The position numbers and the translations under genes are program-made. The notes beneath the pieces were generated by a model, which did not search any database, had not been told where the DNA came from, and saw only the letters and a list, made by a program, of their open reading frames with translations. From an uncultured Lentisphaeria bacterium (GTDB lineage Bacteria; Verrucomicrobiota; Lentisphaeria; Victivallales; Victivallaceae): a stretch of DNA of 32,432 nucleotides. This document shows, one piece after another, positions 24,438-32,268 of the stretch. Each line of letters begins with the position of its first letter. Within the stretch, counting starts at the first letter, position 1. The DNA lies in the NCBI GenBank assembly GCA_937888615.1, contig CALABZ010000306.1, positions 1 through 32,432 of the forward strand, written 5' to 3'.

Positions 24438-26741
24438 ATGATACCCAAACATATACAGCCTTATACAAATCCGAATTTATCGATCGATATAAGAGTAAAA
24501 GATTTGATTTCGCGAATGACCCTGAATGAAAAAATTGCCCAAATGCTGACCATGTGCGGCTGGACAATGTATGTCCGGAATGGCGATGATATTCGGGTTT
24601 CAGAAGATCTGGTCAAACTGTATGAAGAATTTCCCGGCGCCGGTCTCGGAAGTTTTAACCGTGCCGACTGGTATACCGGAATCAATTGGGCAAACGGCCT
24701 AACTCCAAAACTTACGGCAAAAGCACACAACCTGATGCAAAAATATGCAATCGAGAATACAAGGTTGGGGATACCGTTAAGTTTCGGCGGTTCAATACAT
24801 GGCATGTTTGTACTTGGCGGAGTGGTATTCCCTACCGGGCTTGGTTTTGCCTCCACATGGAACAGAAAACTGATCCGGCAGGCGGGAATCGATGTTGCTG
24901 AAGAAATAAGCACCTTTTGCAGATTTTCATTCGCGGCGGGTCCTACTCAGGACTTGGCGCGTGAGCCGCGCTGGTCAAGGGTTGAAGAAACTTATGGCGA
25001 AGACCCCTGGCTCTCGGCTGAACTTACAGCGGCCTATAATCAGGGAATTTCAAGCCATGCTCCGGCAATAACTCCGTCAATCAGGCATTTTACGGGACAC
25101 GGTGAACCGGAGGGCGGACACAATGGCGCTCCGGCGCATGTTGGTATGAATGAGCTTTTCAATATTCATATGCGCCCATTTGAGGCAGGCATAAAATCCG
25201 GCGCCAAATCAATGATGACCGCATATAATCTCATAGATGGTACCCCTTGCAGTATCAACGGATTTTTGATAAATGAAGTTGCCAGAAAGCAATGGGGATA
25301 TACCGGATTCATCATTGCCGACGCATATGCCGTGTCGCAACTGGTGGACAGCGGCTTTGCCAATGACCTTGCCGAAGCGGCGGCTCTGGCGGTGAAAAAC
25401 GGTACGGATATCTGCTGCTGGGAAGGTGAGAATTTCAAAAAAGGTATTATTGATGCTCTGGAACGGAAATTAATTACAGAAGATGACTTGAATGCACATG
25501 TCGAGTGTATTTTAAGGCTCAAATTCGAAAGCGGTGTTTTTGAAAATCCTTATGTTGTTGATGAAGAAAAAGCGGAAAAAATACTCGGCTGTGCCGCACA
25601 TCGCACTACGGCTCTGGAAATGGCCCGGGAAGGATTGGTTCTGTTGAGCAACAAGGAAAACACATTGCCGCTGCTGAATAAAAAACATATTGCGGTCATA
25701 GGTCCCAATGCCGATAATATAGGGAACCAGCTTGGTGATTATACCTCGCCGCAACGTCCGGAGGATATCATTACCGTAAGAAAAGGGTTTGATTTATATG
25801 CCGATGGACAGGGATATGAATTAAGCTATGCCCGAGGGTGTAAAGTTCGATCCCTGGACACATCGGGGTTTGCGGAAGCGGAACATCTGGCATCCGAAGC
25901 TGATGTTGTTGTACTTGTATTGGGAGGGGCAAGTACACCTGACATGGAAACGAAGTTTCAGGAAACCGGTGCGGCTCTGGCCTTAAAGTGCCAGGAAGAC
26001 AGTGAGCAGGATAAGGAGTCCGGAGAGGGATATGACCGGGCAAGTTTGCGCTTTGGCGGTGTCCAGCTGGAGCTATTAAAGAATCTTAAAAAACTCGGCA
26101 AACCCGTCATTACAGTTTTAATTATGGGGCGTCCGTTGATTATGAATGAAATATGCGAACTCTCCGACGCTGTAATTTGCGCATGGTATCCTGGCATGAT
26201 GGGGGGGCAGGCGATTGCGGAAGCTATATTGGGCTTATATAATCCAGGCGGAAAACTACCGGTGTCAATTCCTCGGACCGAGGGACAATTGCCGGTTTAT
26301 TATAATTCGTTGTCCAAACGGAGAGATTATGTTGACGCCGCTGGCGATCCCCTGTTTCGTTTTGGTTATGGCCTGAGCTATACGAATTTTAAGTTTTCTG
26401 ATATGAAACTGGAAAAAATAAAGTGTTCCGGAAATGAAAAAAATCATGTATCGATAAAAGTCACCAATACCGGAAGTATGCCCGGTGATGAGGTCGTACA
26501 ATTATATATCAAAGACGTGAAATTCTCCGTTGCTAGACCGGTAATTGAACTCCGGGGATTTGAAAGGATACATTTGCAGCCGGAAGAATCGGCAATAGTG
26601 CATTTCCCTCTTTCTTCCAATGAACTTGGATTTTACAATCGGGAGCTTAAATATGTGGTTGAACCGGGAATGTTTCAAATATGTATTGGCAACGGACTGG
26701 ATAATCTGCATGAACTTGAGCTCGAAATTACGGAAGAATAA
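24438..26741 (+). CDS. GH3-family beta-glycosidase, cytosolic
   Basis: A 767-aa glycoside hydrolase family 3 enzyme. The ATG at 24438 is chosen over a GTG at 24387 because the GTG lies inside the preceding gene and gives a poor N-terminus. Domain order: (beta/alpha)8 barrel with VKDLISRMTLNEKIAQM, ARFSFAAGPTQDLAREPRWSR-like segment (visible from CRFSFAAG), TYGEDPW, RHFTGHGEPEGGHN, and GFIIADAYAVSQL with nucleophile D295; alpha/beta sandwich from about residue 390 (IAVIGPNADN, VVLVLGG); fibronectin-III-like tail (VSIKVTNTGSMPGDEVVQLY). The common SDW of many beta-glucosidases is replaced by ADAY. Substrates in this family include beta-glucosides, beta-xylosides and arabinosides. No signal peptide, so it acts on imported material. 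It ends 7 bases before the rhamnosidase gene. Confidence 0.9.
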   Translation: MIPKHIQPYTNPNLSIDIRVKDLISRMTLNEKIAQMLTMCGWTMYVRNGDDIRVSEDLVKLYEEFPGAGLGSFNRADWYTGINWANGLTPKLTAKAHNLMQKYAIENTRLGIPLSFGGSIHGMFVLGGVVFPTGLGFASTWNRKLIRQAGIDVAEEISTFCRFSFAAGPTQDLAREPRWSRVEETYGEDPWLSAELTAAYNQGISSHAPAITPSIRHFTGHGEPEGGHNGAPAHVGMNELFNIHMRPFEAGIKSGAKSMMTAYNLIDGTPCSINGFLINEVARKQWGYTGFIIADAYAVSQLVDSGFANDLAEAAALAVKNGTDICCWEGENFKKGIIDALERKLITEDDLNAHVECILRLKFESGVFENPYVVDEEKAEKILGCAAHRTTALEMAREGLVLLSNKENTLPLLNKKHIAVIGPNADNIGNQLGDYTSPQRPEDIITVRKGFDLYADGQGYELSYARGCKVRSLDTSGFAEAEHLASEADVVVLVLGGASTPDMETKFQETGAALALKCQEDSEQDKESGEGYDRASLRFGGVQLELLKNLKKLGKPVITVLIMGRPLIMNEICELSDAVICAWYPGMMGGQAIAEAILGLYNPGGKLPVSIPRTEGQLPVYYNSLSKRRDYVDAAGDPLFRFGYGLSYTNFKFSDMKLEKIKCSGNEKNHVSIKVTNTGSMPGDEVVQLYIKDVKFSVARPVIELRGFERIHLQPEESAIVHFPLSSNELGFYNRELKYVVEPGMFQICIGNGLDNLHELELEITEE

Positions 26742-26748
26742 CTGAATA

Positions 26749-28974
26749 ATGAAAAACTCAGACATAACCAGAACTTGGAATGCGCATTGGATATCGGCCG
26801 GTTTTACACATGTAGATTGGCGGGCTCCGGCTCGACCGGCTCCATTTTTTCGCAAGGAATTTGAATGCCCGATTTTCAGAAATGCCTCCATTTATATATG
26901 CGGACTGGGCTATTATGAGCTTCATTTAAATGGAGCAAAAGTCGGGAATCATGTACTTGATCCGGTGCCCACACAATATGACCGTCGTGCCAGATATATA
27001 AAATATGACGTGACTGCATTGCTGAACAAGGGGATCAATACGTTAGGAGTTATCCTGGGAGACGGCTGGTATAATGCATCAACTTCCGAAGTATGGCATT
27101 TCGATAAAGCCGCCTGGATTGATTATCCTAAAGTGATTTGCGAGCTTGAAATTGACGGTGTATCTCTGTTGGGAACGGATGAATCATGGAAATGCCTGCC
27201 GGAAGGCGGTCCGATTATTTTCAATGCATTGCGGAATGGCGAATTCTATGACGCACGCAAGGAATTAATCGGCTGGAACCGGACTGGTTATGATGATCGA
27301 AGTTGGATCTCTTCAACGATATGCCCCGGCCCGGGAGGTGTTCTTACATTACAGACAATGCCGCCATGCCGTGTTATTTCAGATTCACTTCCGAAAAGGA
27401 AATGGAAGAACATTCATGGTGGTGATATCTATGATATGGGTTATGGAATATCCGGATGGGTAAAAATTAAAGTTCGCGGAGAGACTGGTACTGTAGTGAA
27501 ACTACGTTATTCTGAATTGATTTCCTCTACTGGAGATGAAATTGATCAATCCAATATCAACTCGTTTATTAAATCTGGAGAAGTTCAGACAGATCGTTAT
27601 ATATTGAACGGAGAAGGCGTCGGGGAATGGGAACCCCGTTTCACATACCATGGGTTCAACTTCGTAGAAGTTTCCATCGAATCCGGCCAGGCGGAAGTAT
27701 TAGAGGTAATTGGAAGAATTGTTCATACCGATTTTAACTCAATTGGAGGCTTTGAAGCTTCGCACAAGGAATTGACGAAACTATTTCAAATTACCCGGCG
27801 GAGTTTTGTCGGAAATTTTGTCGGCATTCCTACCGATTGTCCTCATCGCGAAAAAAATGGCTGGACCGGGGACGCTTTGATTGCCAGCGATACCGGTTTG
27901 TTCAATTTCGATCTTACCGAATCTTATGCCTGTTGGCTGCAATCCATTGCGGACGCTCAACGCCCCAACGGACAACTACCCGGTATAGTTCCTACCGGCG
28001 GATGGGGATTTAATTGGGGAGCGGGTCCGGTTTGGGATAGCGCGTTTATCCAGATTCCATACAATATTTATATCTATCGCGGTGATTCTTCTGCTATTGA
28101 ACGGAACTTTCAGTCAATGTGCCGCTATCTTCAATACTTGGATTCGCTTTCAAATAAAAATATCATCAAATCAGGTTTGGGGGATTGGTGCCATCATGAT
28201 GCCTCAAGAATGGTTGAATCAAGCTTCACCTCGACCGCATATTATTATTGGGATGCCATCACTATGGCAAAATGCGCAAAGTTGCTTGCCTGCAATAGCG
28301 AAGCAGCACTGTTTGAACAACTTGCCAACACAATAAAAACTTCTTTCAATGATATTTTTTATCATGGGAACGGTATATATGCGAAAGGAGAACCAACCGC
28401 ATTGGCATTAGCCCTTGAATTGAAGCTTTGTCCTGAAACAGAACGTGAAGATGTGGCCAAGTCGCTGACGGAACATATGGCAAGACGTAATTATCGTGCG
28501 GACTTTGGTATTATTGGCGCTAAATATGTACCGCGAGCTCTGGCGGCCAATGGATATATGGAAGCTGCATTTCAGGTAGTTACCCAGCCGGAATATCCGG
28601 GATGGATGAACTGGCTTAGCCGTGGCGCGGAAAATCTTTGGGAGGCATGGAAGGGAAGCAGTTCACGCAATCATATTATGTTTGGAGATGTGGCGGCCTG
28701 GATGATGCAATTCCTTGCCGGGATTGTACCGGATGAAGCTCATCCTGGATTCAGCCAGATAACCTTAAAACCGCAACCTGTAAAAGATATTTCCCATGTA
28801 AAAGCATTTTATGAGACGCCAGCAGGTCTTTTACGGATTACATGGTGGAATGAAAATGGTAATTTTCGTATAAAGGTCAGCCTGCCGGAAGATATTCCCG
28901 GACATATTATCATGCCTGACCGGTCTATCCAGACGATTTCAAACGGTGAACTTTATTTTTCTAAAAGATGTTAA
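26749..28974 (+). CDS. GH78 alpha-L-rhamnosidase, cytosolic
   Basis: A 741-aa member of glycoside hydrolase family 78. The N-terminal beta-sandwich carries WNAHWIS, FFRKEF, CGLGYYELHLNG and LGDGWYN. The (alpha/alpha)6 domain carries the signature DCPHREKNGWTGDA with D363, E368 and D375, spaced exactly like D567, E572 and D579 of the Bacillus RhaB enzyme. A second glutamate, E632 in ENLWEAW, is the probable general base. The C-terminal beta domain is short. These enzymes hydrolyse terminal alpha-L-rhamnose from pectin side chains, gums or glycosides by inversion. No signal peptide: cytosolic. It is the last gene of region C. Rhamnose release links naturally to the dehydrogenase/dehydratase pair of region D, though the regulators differ. 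Confidence 0.9.
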   Translation: MKNSDITRTWNAHWISAGFTHVDWRAPARPAPFFRKEFECPIFRNASIYICGLGYYELHLNGAKVGNHVLDPVPTQYDRRARYIKYDVTALLNKGINTLGVILGDGWYNASTSEVWHFDKAAWIDYPKVICELEIDGVSLLGTDESWKCLPEGGPIIFNALRNGEFYDARKELIGWNRTGYDDRSWISSTICPGPGGVLTLQTMPPCRVISDSLPKRKWKNIHGGDIYDMGYGISGWVKIKVRGETGTVVKLRYSELISSTGDEIDQSNINSFIKSGEVQTDRYILNGEGVGEWEPRFTYHGFNFVEVSIESGQAEVLEVIGRIVHTDFNSIGGFEASHKELTKLFQITRRSFVGNFVGIPTDCPHREKNGWTGDALIASDTGLFNFDLTESYACWLQSIADAQRPNGQLPGIVPTGGWGFNWGAGPVWDSAFIQIPYNIYIYRGDSSAIERNFQSMCRYLQYLDSLSNKNIIKSGLGDWCHHDASRMVESSFTSTAYYYWDAITMAKCAKLLACNSEAALFEQLANTIKTSFNDIFYHGNGIYAKGEPTALALALELKLCPETEREDVAKSLTEHMARRNYRADFGIIGAKYVPRALAANGYMEAAFQVVTQPEYPGWMNWLSRGAENLWEAWKGSSSRNHIMFGDVAAWMMQFLAGIVPDEAHPGFSQITLKPQPVKDISHVKAFYETPAGLLRITWWNENGNFRIKVSLPEDIPGHIIMPDRSIQTISNGELYFSKRC

Positions 28975-28980
28975 GAGTAA

Positions 28981-29238
28981 CCTGAAAGTTTTAAAACAAA
29001 TCTGATGGCGCAAGCCAACAGTTTGCGGGAGATCTGCGGCGGGAAACTCAATCATCTTGGAGTTGAGGCGGCACCGGGCAAGTCCAATCTTTCGTATGCC
29101 AATCAACATCGTGATCCGGAAATCTTCAAGGCGTCGGTGAGCATGTTTGGGATTCCCTTTAGAGTATGGTTATCCAAATTTAAAAGATTTTATGGGTATA
29201 ATTTGCCTCAAACGTGCTCCTTTTCAATTCTTATTTAA
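28981..29238 (+). pseudogene. IS4-family transposase remnant
   Basis: An open frame of 77 residues from ATG 29005. Residues 1-42 (29005-29130) match a conserved part of IS4-type DDE transposases: AQANSLREICGG, then KLNHLGVEAAPGKSNLSYAN, then QHRDPEIFK. Full-length relatives have about six more residues between ICGG and KLNHLG, so a small in-frame deletion is likely. The rest of the frame (to 29238) is not recognised. No terminal inverted repeats, no N- or C-terminal transposase regions and no second copy are visible. This accounts for most of the 310-base gap between the rhamnosidase and the dehydrogenase; the rest holds only the terminator candidate. Confidence 0.6.
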
Positions 29239-29246
29239 ATTTTAAC

Positions 29247-29272
29247 AAAAAACTTGCACACGGCGTGTTTTT
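29247..29272 (-). terminator. Candidate terminator between convergent operons
   Basis: AAAAAC (29248-29253) and GTTTTT (29267-29272) flank a short GC core (ACACG-G-CGTGT at 29258-29268). Read on the minus strand it gives a hairpin ending in a T-run 13 bases after the dehydrogenase stop codon. It could work for both strands. The stem is short, so the call is modest. Confidence 0.4.
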
Positions 29273-29284
29273 ATATCACAATGC

Positions 29285-30058
29285 TCAACAATCACAATCT
29301 TCGGGTGTTAATTGAATTGATGTACCGCCATCTATTGTAACGCTGGAACCAGTGACTTTGGAACAGGCATCAGAAGCCATAAACATTACTGCGCGGGCAA
29401 TATCCGCGGCAAGGCATTCTTTCCCTAATGGAATATTTTTGCGCCTGCGTTTGACTGTTGCGGCGGTCAATTCTGACCAGCGGTCAGAATGAATGTAGCC
29501 TGCGACAACCGTATTGACTCGTATGTTATACGGAGATAAATCAACCGCCATTGCTCGACTCAGGGCATTTACTGCGCCTTTGCTGGCAATATAAGCTGTG
29601 CGTCCCTTGATGGCGCGTTCCGCTGTGTTCGATCCAACATTGACGATAGCACCGCCTCCGTATTTTTTCATAATCCTGGCAGCACGTTGTGAACAGTGAA
29701 ACAAACCCATTGTGTTGGTTTTCAATGTTTGTTCAAGCAATTCATAAGGCGTATCAATAAATGAATAGCCTACTGCCTGAATTACCGCATTGTTAACCAG
29801 TACATCAAGTTTTACATTTTCGGATTCAAGTGAATCAAAAAATGCATTAACCTGTTCCGGGCGGGAAATATCAAAGGTGGCTTCGATAACTTCGACATTA
29901 AATTCATCGCGGATTTCTTTTGCCACGCGCACGGTATCTGCTTCTTTGCGCCCGTTAATGATCAAATTTGCTCCGGCTGCGGCAAATTCTCTTGCTATTC
30001 CCAGTCCGGTGTTGCGCACCGAACCGGTTACCATAACAGTTTTACCTTTAAAATTCAT
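29285..30058 (-). CDS. Short-chain dehydrogenase/reductase
   Basis: A 257-aa classical SDR. The nucleotide-binding motif is VTGSVRNTGLG (residues 10-20), a variant of TGxxxGxG. NNAV replaces the usual NNAG near residue 90. The active site has NVGSNTAE (Ser), then AYIASKGA (Tyr-x3-Lys). The IDGG near the C-terminus is typical. The Asn-Gly-Arg after strand two suggests NADP may be accepted. The last gene of a minus-strand operon, 8 bases after the dehydratase. SDRs of this form oxidise free aldoses to lactones or 2-keto-3-deoxy-acids to diketo-acids. With the adjacent acid-sugar dehydratase it fits a non-phosphorylative route for L-rhamnose, L-fucose or galactose. The exact substrate is not shown by the sequence. 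Confidence 0.88.
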   Translation of the reverse strand: MNFKGKTVMVTGSVRNTGLGIAREFAAAGANLIINGRKEADTVRVAKEIRDEFNVEVIEATFDISRPEQVNAFFDSLESENVKLDVLVNNAVIQAVGYSFIDTPYELLEQTLKTNTMGLFHCSQRAARIMKKYGGGAIVNVGSNTAERAIKGRTAYIASKGAVNALSRAMAVDLSPYNIRVNTVVAGYIHSDRWSELTAATVKRRRKNIPLGKECLAADIARAVMFMASDACSKVTGSSVTIDGGTSIQLTPEDCDC

Positions 30059-30066
30059 ATTTTATC

Positions 30067-31239
30067 TCATTGGGGATTTTTAAAATAAGATTGTGCGTTT
30101 TCCGGACGAATATCGGTCAGGTCGCCACGGTAATGCCGGAGGTCCCGTTTCTCATATGGATGTTCGGCTATCGCATCTTCGTTCAAGTCAATGCCAAGTC
30201 CCGGAAGTTCCGGGATCGTCATCAGCCCGTTGACAAAACTGACTTTTTCATTGCAAATATCTTTACGCCATGGAACATCTACTGCCATGGTTTCCAGAAG
30301 ATGGAAATTAGGCGTTGATGCCGCTACCTGTAAAGTTGCCGCATTGGCTACCGGACCGCTTGGATTGTGCGGACAGATTGCAATGTGATTGGCTTCAGCC
30401 TGGGCGGCAATCTTTTTGACTTCGCCTATACCGCCCACATGGCTGAGGTCGGGTTGCACAAAATCGGCACAGTTCAACTTGAAAAAACGCTGATAATCCC
30501 AACGGCTGAAAACACGTTCGCCCGCGGCGACGGGAATGCGGATGCGTTTTTTGACCTCCGCCAAAGCGTCAAAATTTTCAGGAGGAACGGGTTCTTCAAA
30601 CCACGTGATGTCGTAATCTTCCAAAGCGTGCCCGATACGTACAGCAGTAGCGACATTAAAGCGCCCATGGCCTTCAATCAATATTTCGACATCGTTGCCG
30701 ACAGCTTCACAAACGGCTTCGACACACTTCAAAGCCTGGCGCAGTTCAGCTTTGCTGATATTCAGGTATGCGGAACCAAACGGATCCCACTTAAGGCCGG
30801 TAAAGCCCATAGCTTGAGCCTCTTTGGCTTTCGCCGCAAACTCATCAGGAGTCTTTGCCGGGGCGAACCAGCCGTTGGCGTAACACGGAACTTTATCGCG
30901 CACCAGTCCGCCAATCAATTGATAAACCGGAACTCCGAGAGCTTTGCCCTTGATATCCCAAAGTGCCATTTCCAAGCCGGAAAGTGCACTCATCAGCACC
31001 GGACCGCCACGAAAATAAACACTGCGATAGGTTTCATGCCATATAGCTTCGATATTTCGCGGATCTTTGCCGCGAAGATTACGGTCAAGTTCTCTGATCG
31101 CTTCCGCTACAGTTTGTTCGCGGTATTCCAGAGTGGCTTCACCGACACCATGGATGCCTTCATCCGTCATGACCACTACAAACACCCAGTTTGTACGGTA
31201 GGCATGACAGATCAACGGTTTTATTTGCGAGATTTTCAT
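30067..31239 (-). CDS. Enolase-superfamily acid-sugar dehydratase (galactonate dehydratase-like)
   Basis: A 390-aa protein of the mandelate racemase/muconate-lactonising group. Metal ligands E189 (IEGHGRF), E215 (WFEEPVPPEN) and E241 (AAGERVFSRWDY) and histidines H191 and H291 (CPHNPSGPV) align with D183, E209, E235, H185 and H285 of E. coli D-galactonate dehydratase at a constant offset of six. The first ligand is Glu instead of Asp. These enzymes remove water from an aldonate to give a 2-keto-3-deoxy-aldonate. The GERVFSRWDY segment is especially DgoD-like, but related fuconate, rhamnonate and mannonate dehydratases are possible. It follows the IclR gene by 53 bases and precedes the SDR by 8, on the same strand. 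AGGGAAA precedes the start. Confidence 0.85.
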   Translation of the reverse strand: MKISQIKPLICHAYRTNWVFVVVMTDEGIHGVGEATLEYREQTVAEAIRELDRNLRGKDPRNIEAIWHETYRSVYFRGGPVLMSALSGLEMALWDIKGKALGVPVYQLIGGLVRDKVPCYANGWFAPAKTPDEFAAKAKEAQAMGFTGLKWDPFGSAYLNISKAELRQALKCVEAVCEAVGNDVEILIEGHGRFNVATAVRIGHALEDYDITWFEEPVPPENFDALAEVKKRIRIPVAAGERVFSRWDYQRFFKLNCADFVQPDLSHVGGIGEVKKIAAQAEANHIAICPHNPSGPVANAATLQVAASTPNFHLLETMAVDVPWRKDICNEKVSFVNGLMTIPELPGLGIDLNEDAIAEHPYEKRDLRHYRGDLTDIRPENAQSYFKNPQ

Positions 31240-31292
31240 GATTCAAAAGTTTCCCTATTTGCATTAATTTATTGCCAATTTTTCAACGCCGA

Positions 31293-32057
31293 TTAGCCAA
31301 TATTGTCTATGCGCGAGATCGCTCTACTGATTTTTTTCGCTGCTGATTTCACTTTGTTTATAACCCTTGTTTTATGTTCACCGTTAAACTTTTCACGCGG
31401 TACAGAAACCCCAACCGACGCGACAAAACAGCCGTTTTTGAATATCGGAAACGCTGCAATTGCTAAATTGTTTGAGCGTGGCCCGTCGTACATAAAAAAG
31501 GCATTTTTTTTAATATCAGCTAAACACTTATCAAGTTCGGAACGAATTTTTACTGATTGCCAAAGCGGCGCCGCAGGCAGGCCACACTTTTTCACAAGAG
31601 CATCAACGGTCTGTTCAGGGGCATACGCCAACAAAATAATTCCGGTTGCAGTATCGTACAAATCATCATAAGCCAACTGATTAATGCTGACATTCATTGA
31701 CGGATTATAATTGTAATGACATAATATATAACGTTGAAGATTATGCCGTTCCGCCATTAAAACAGATTCTCCGATTTCGGCAGCGCAGGCTTTGATAATC
31801 GTTTCAGCTTCTTTCACAAAGTCATTTTTATAGACGACTTGTCTGCTGAATGCAAACGCCCGTACGCCTGCGGTATATCCTTCATGCCGGGATATCTGGA
31901 CGATATAGCCGGCCGCAACCAGATCTCCAATAATTCTGGAACATGTTGCCTTGTTTAGAGCAAGCTCTTTTGAGAGTCTATCCAACGAAACAGGCAATGG
32001 AGATGCCTGTACTATATATTCTAATATGGCAAATGTTTTGGTGAGAACTTTTATCAT
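31293..32057 (-). CDS. IclR-family transcriptional regulator
   Basis: A 254-aa protein with the two IclR domains. Residues about 1-65 form the winged helix: VLTKTFAILEYIVQASPLPVS, then LALNKATCSRIIGDLVAAGY. Residues about 75-250 form the effector-binding domain (ESVLMAERHNLQRYILC, DLYDTATGIILLAYAP, LAIAAFPIFKNGCFVASVGVSVP). IclR proteins usually respond to small organic acids or sugar-acid intermediates and control a neighbouring catabolic operon. Here it is the first gene of the minus-strand operon with the dehydratase and dehydrogenase, and it is divergent from a GH42 gene, so it may control both. No clear Shine-Dalgarno element is seen before the ATG. The effector is unknown; a 2-keto-3-deoxy acid is an inference from context. 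Confidence 0.88.
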   Translation of the reverse strand: MIKVLTKTFAILEYIVQASPLPVSLDRLSKELALNKATCSRIIGDLVAAGYIVQISRHEGYTAGVRAFAFSRQVVYKNDFVKEAETIIKACAAEIGESVLMAERHNLQRYILCHYNYNPSMNVSINQLAYDDLYDTATGIILLAYAPEQTVDALVKKCGLPAAPLWQSVKIRSELDKCLADIKKNAFFMYDGPRSNNLAIAAFPIFKNGCFVASVGVSVPREKFNGEHKTRVINKVKSAAKKISRAISRIDNIG

Positions 32058-32100
32058 GATTGATTTTCATATTGTGAAATATTATTTTGAATTATAAATA

Positions 32101-32129
32101 ATAATACATCTATAATGAAAATATGTCAA
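32101..32129 (-). promoter_or_regulatory. Promoter of the IclR-led operon
   Basis: On the minus strand TTGACA (32124-32129) and TATTAT (32101-32106) are 17 bases apart. It lies 44 bases before the IclR start codon and points away from the GH42 promoter. Confidence 0.65.
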
Positions 32130-32132
32130 TCG

Positions 32133-32185
32133 AAAAATACAAAAAAATCAGAACTTTAAAAGATTTTTTTTATTGCGGTATTTTT
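32133..32185. promoter_or_regulatory. Spaced inverted repeat between divergent promoters, candidate IclR site
   Basis: AAAAATAC (32133-32140) and GTATTTTT (32178-32185) form a perfect 8-base inverted repeat with a 37-base gap. It fills the space between the two -35 boxes (32129 and 32197). IclR proteins often bind as dimers of dimers to shared intergenic sites. The AT-rich background makes chance possible. Confidence 0.3.
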
Positions 32186-32196
32186 AATATTACCTC

Positions 32197-32225
32197 TTGA
32201 CAATTTAACTTTTATGCATTATAAT
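32197..32225 (+). promoter_or_regulatory. Perfect consensus sigma70 promoter of the GH42 gene
   Basis: TTGACA (32197-32202), 17-base spacer, TATAAT (32220-32225): a complete consensus match. The leader to the ATG at 32269 is about 37 bases and contains an AAAAGGAAAA ribosome-binding site. So strong a core promoter is normally held under repression, here most likely by the divergent IclR protein. Confidence 0.8.
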
Positions 32226-32268
32226 CTTTATTAAGGTGAATCGTGTCACATAAAAAGGAAAATTAAAA

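Noticed and set aside
30367..31296. 309-codon plus-strand open frame over the dehydratase
   Set aside because: Antisense shadow of a gene with all catalytic residues conserved; the translation has no recognisable domain.
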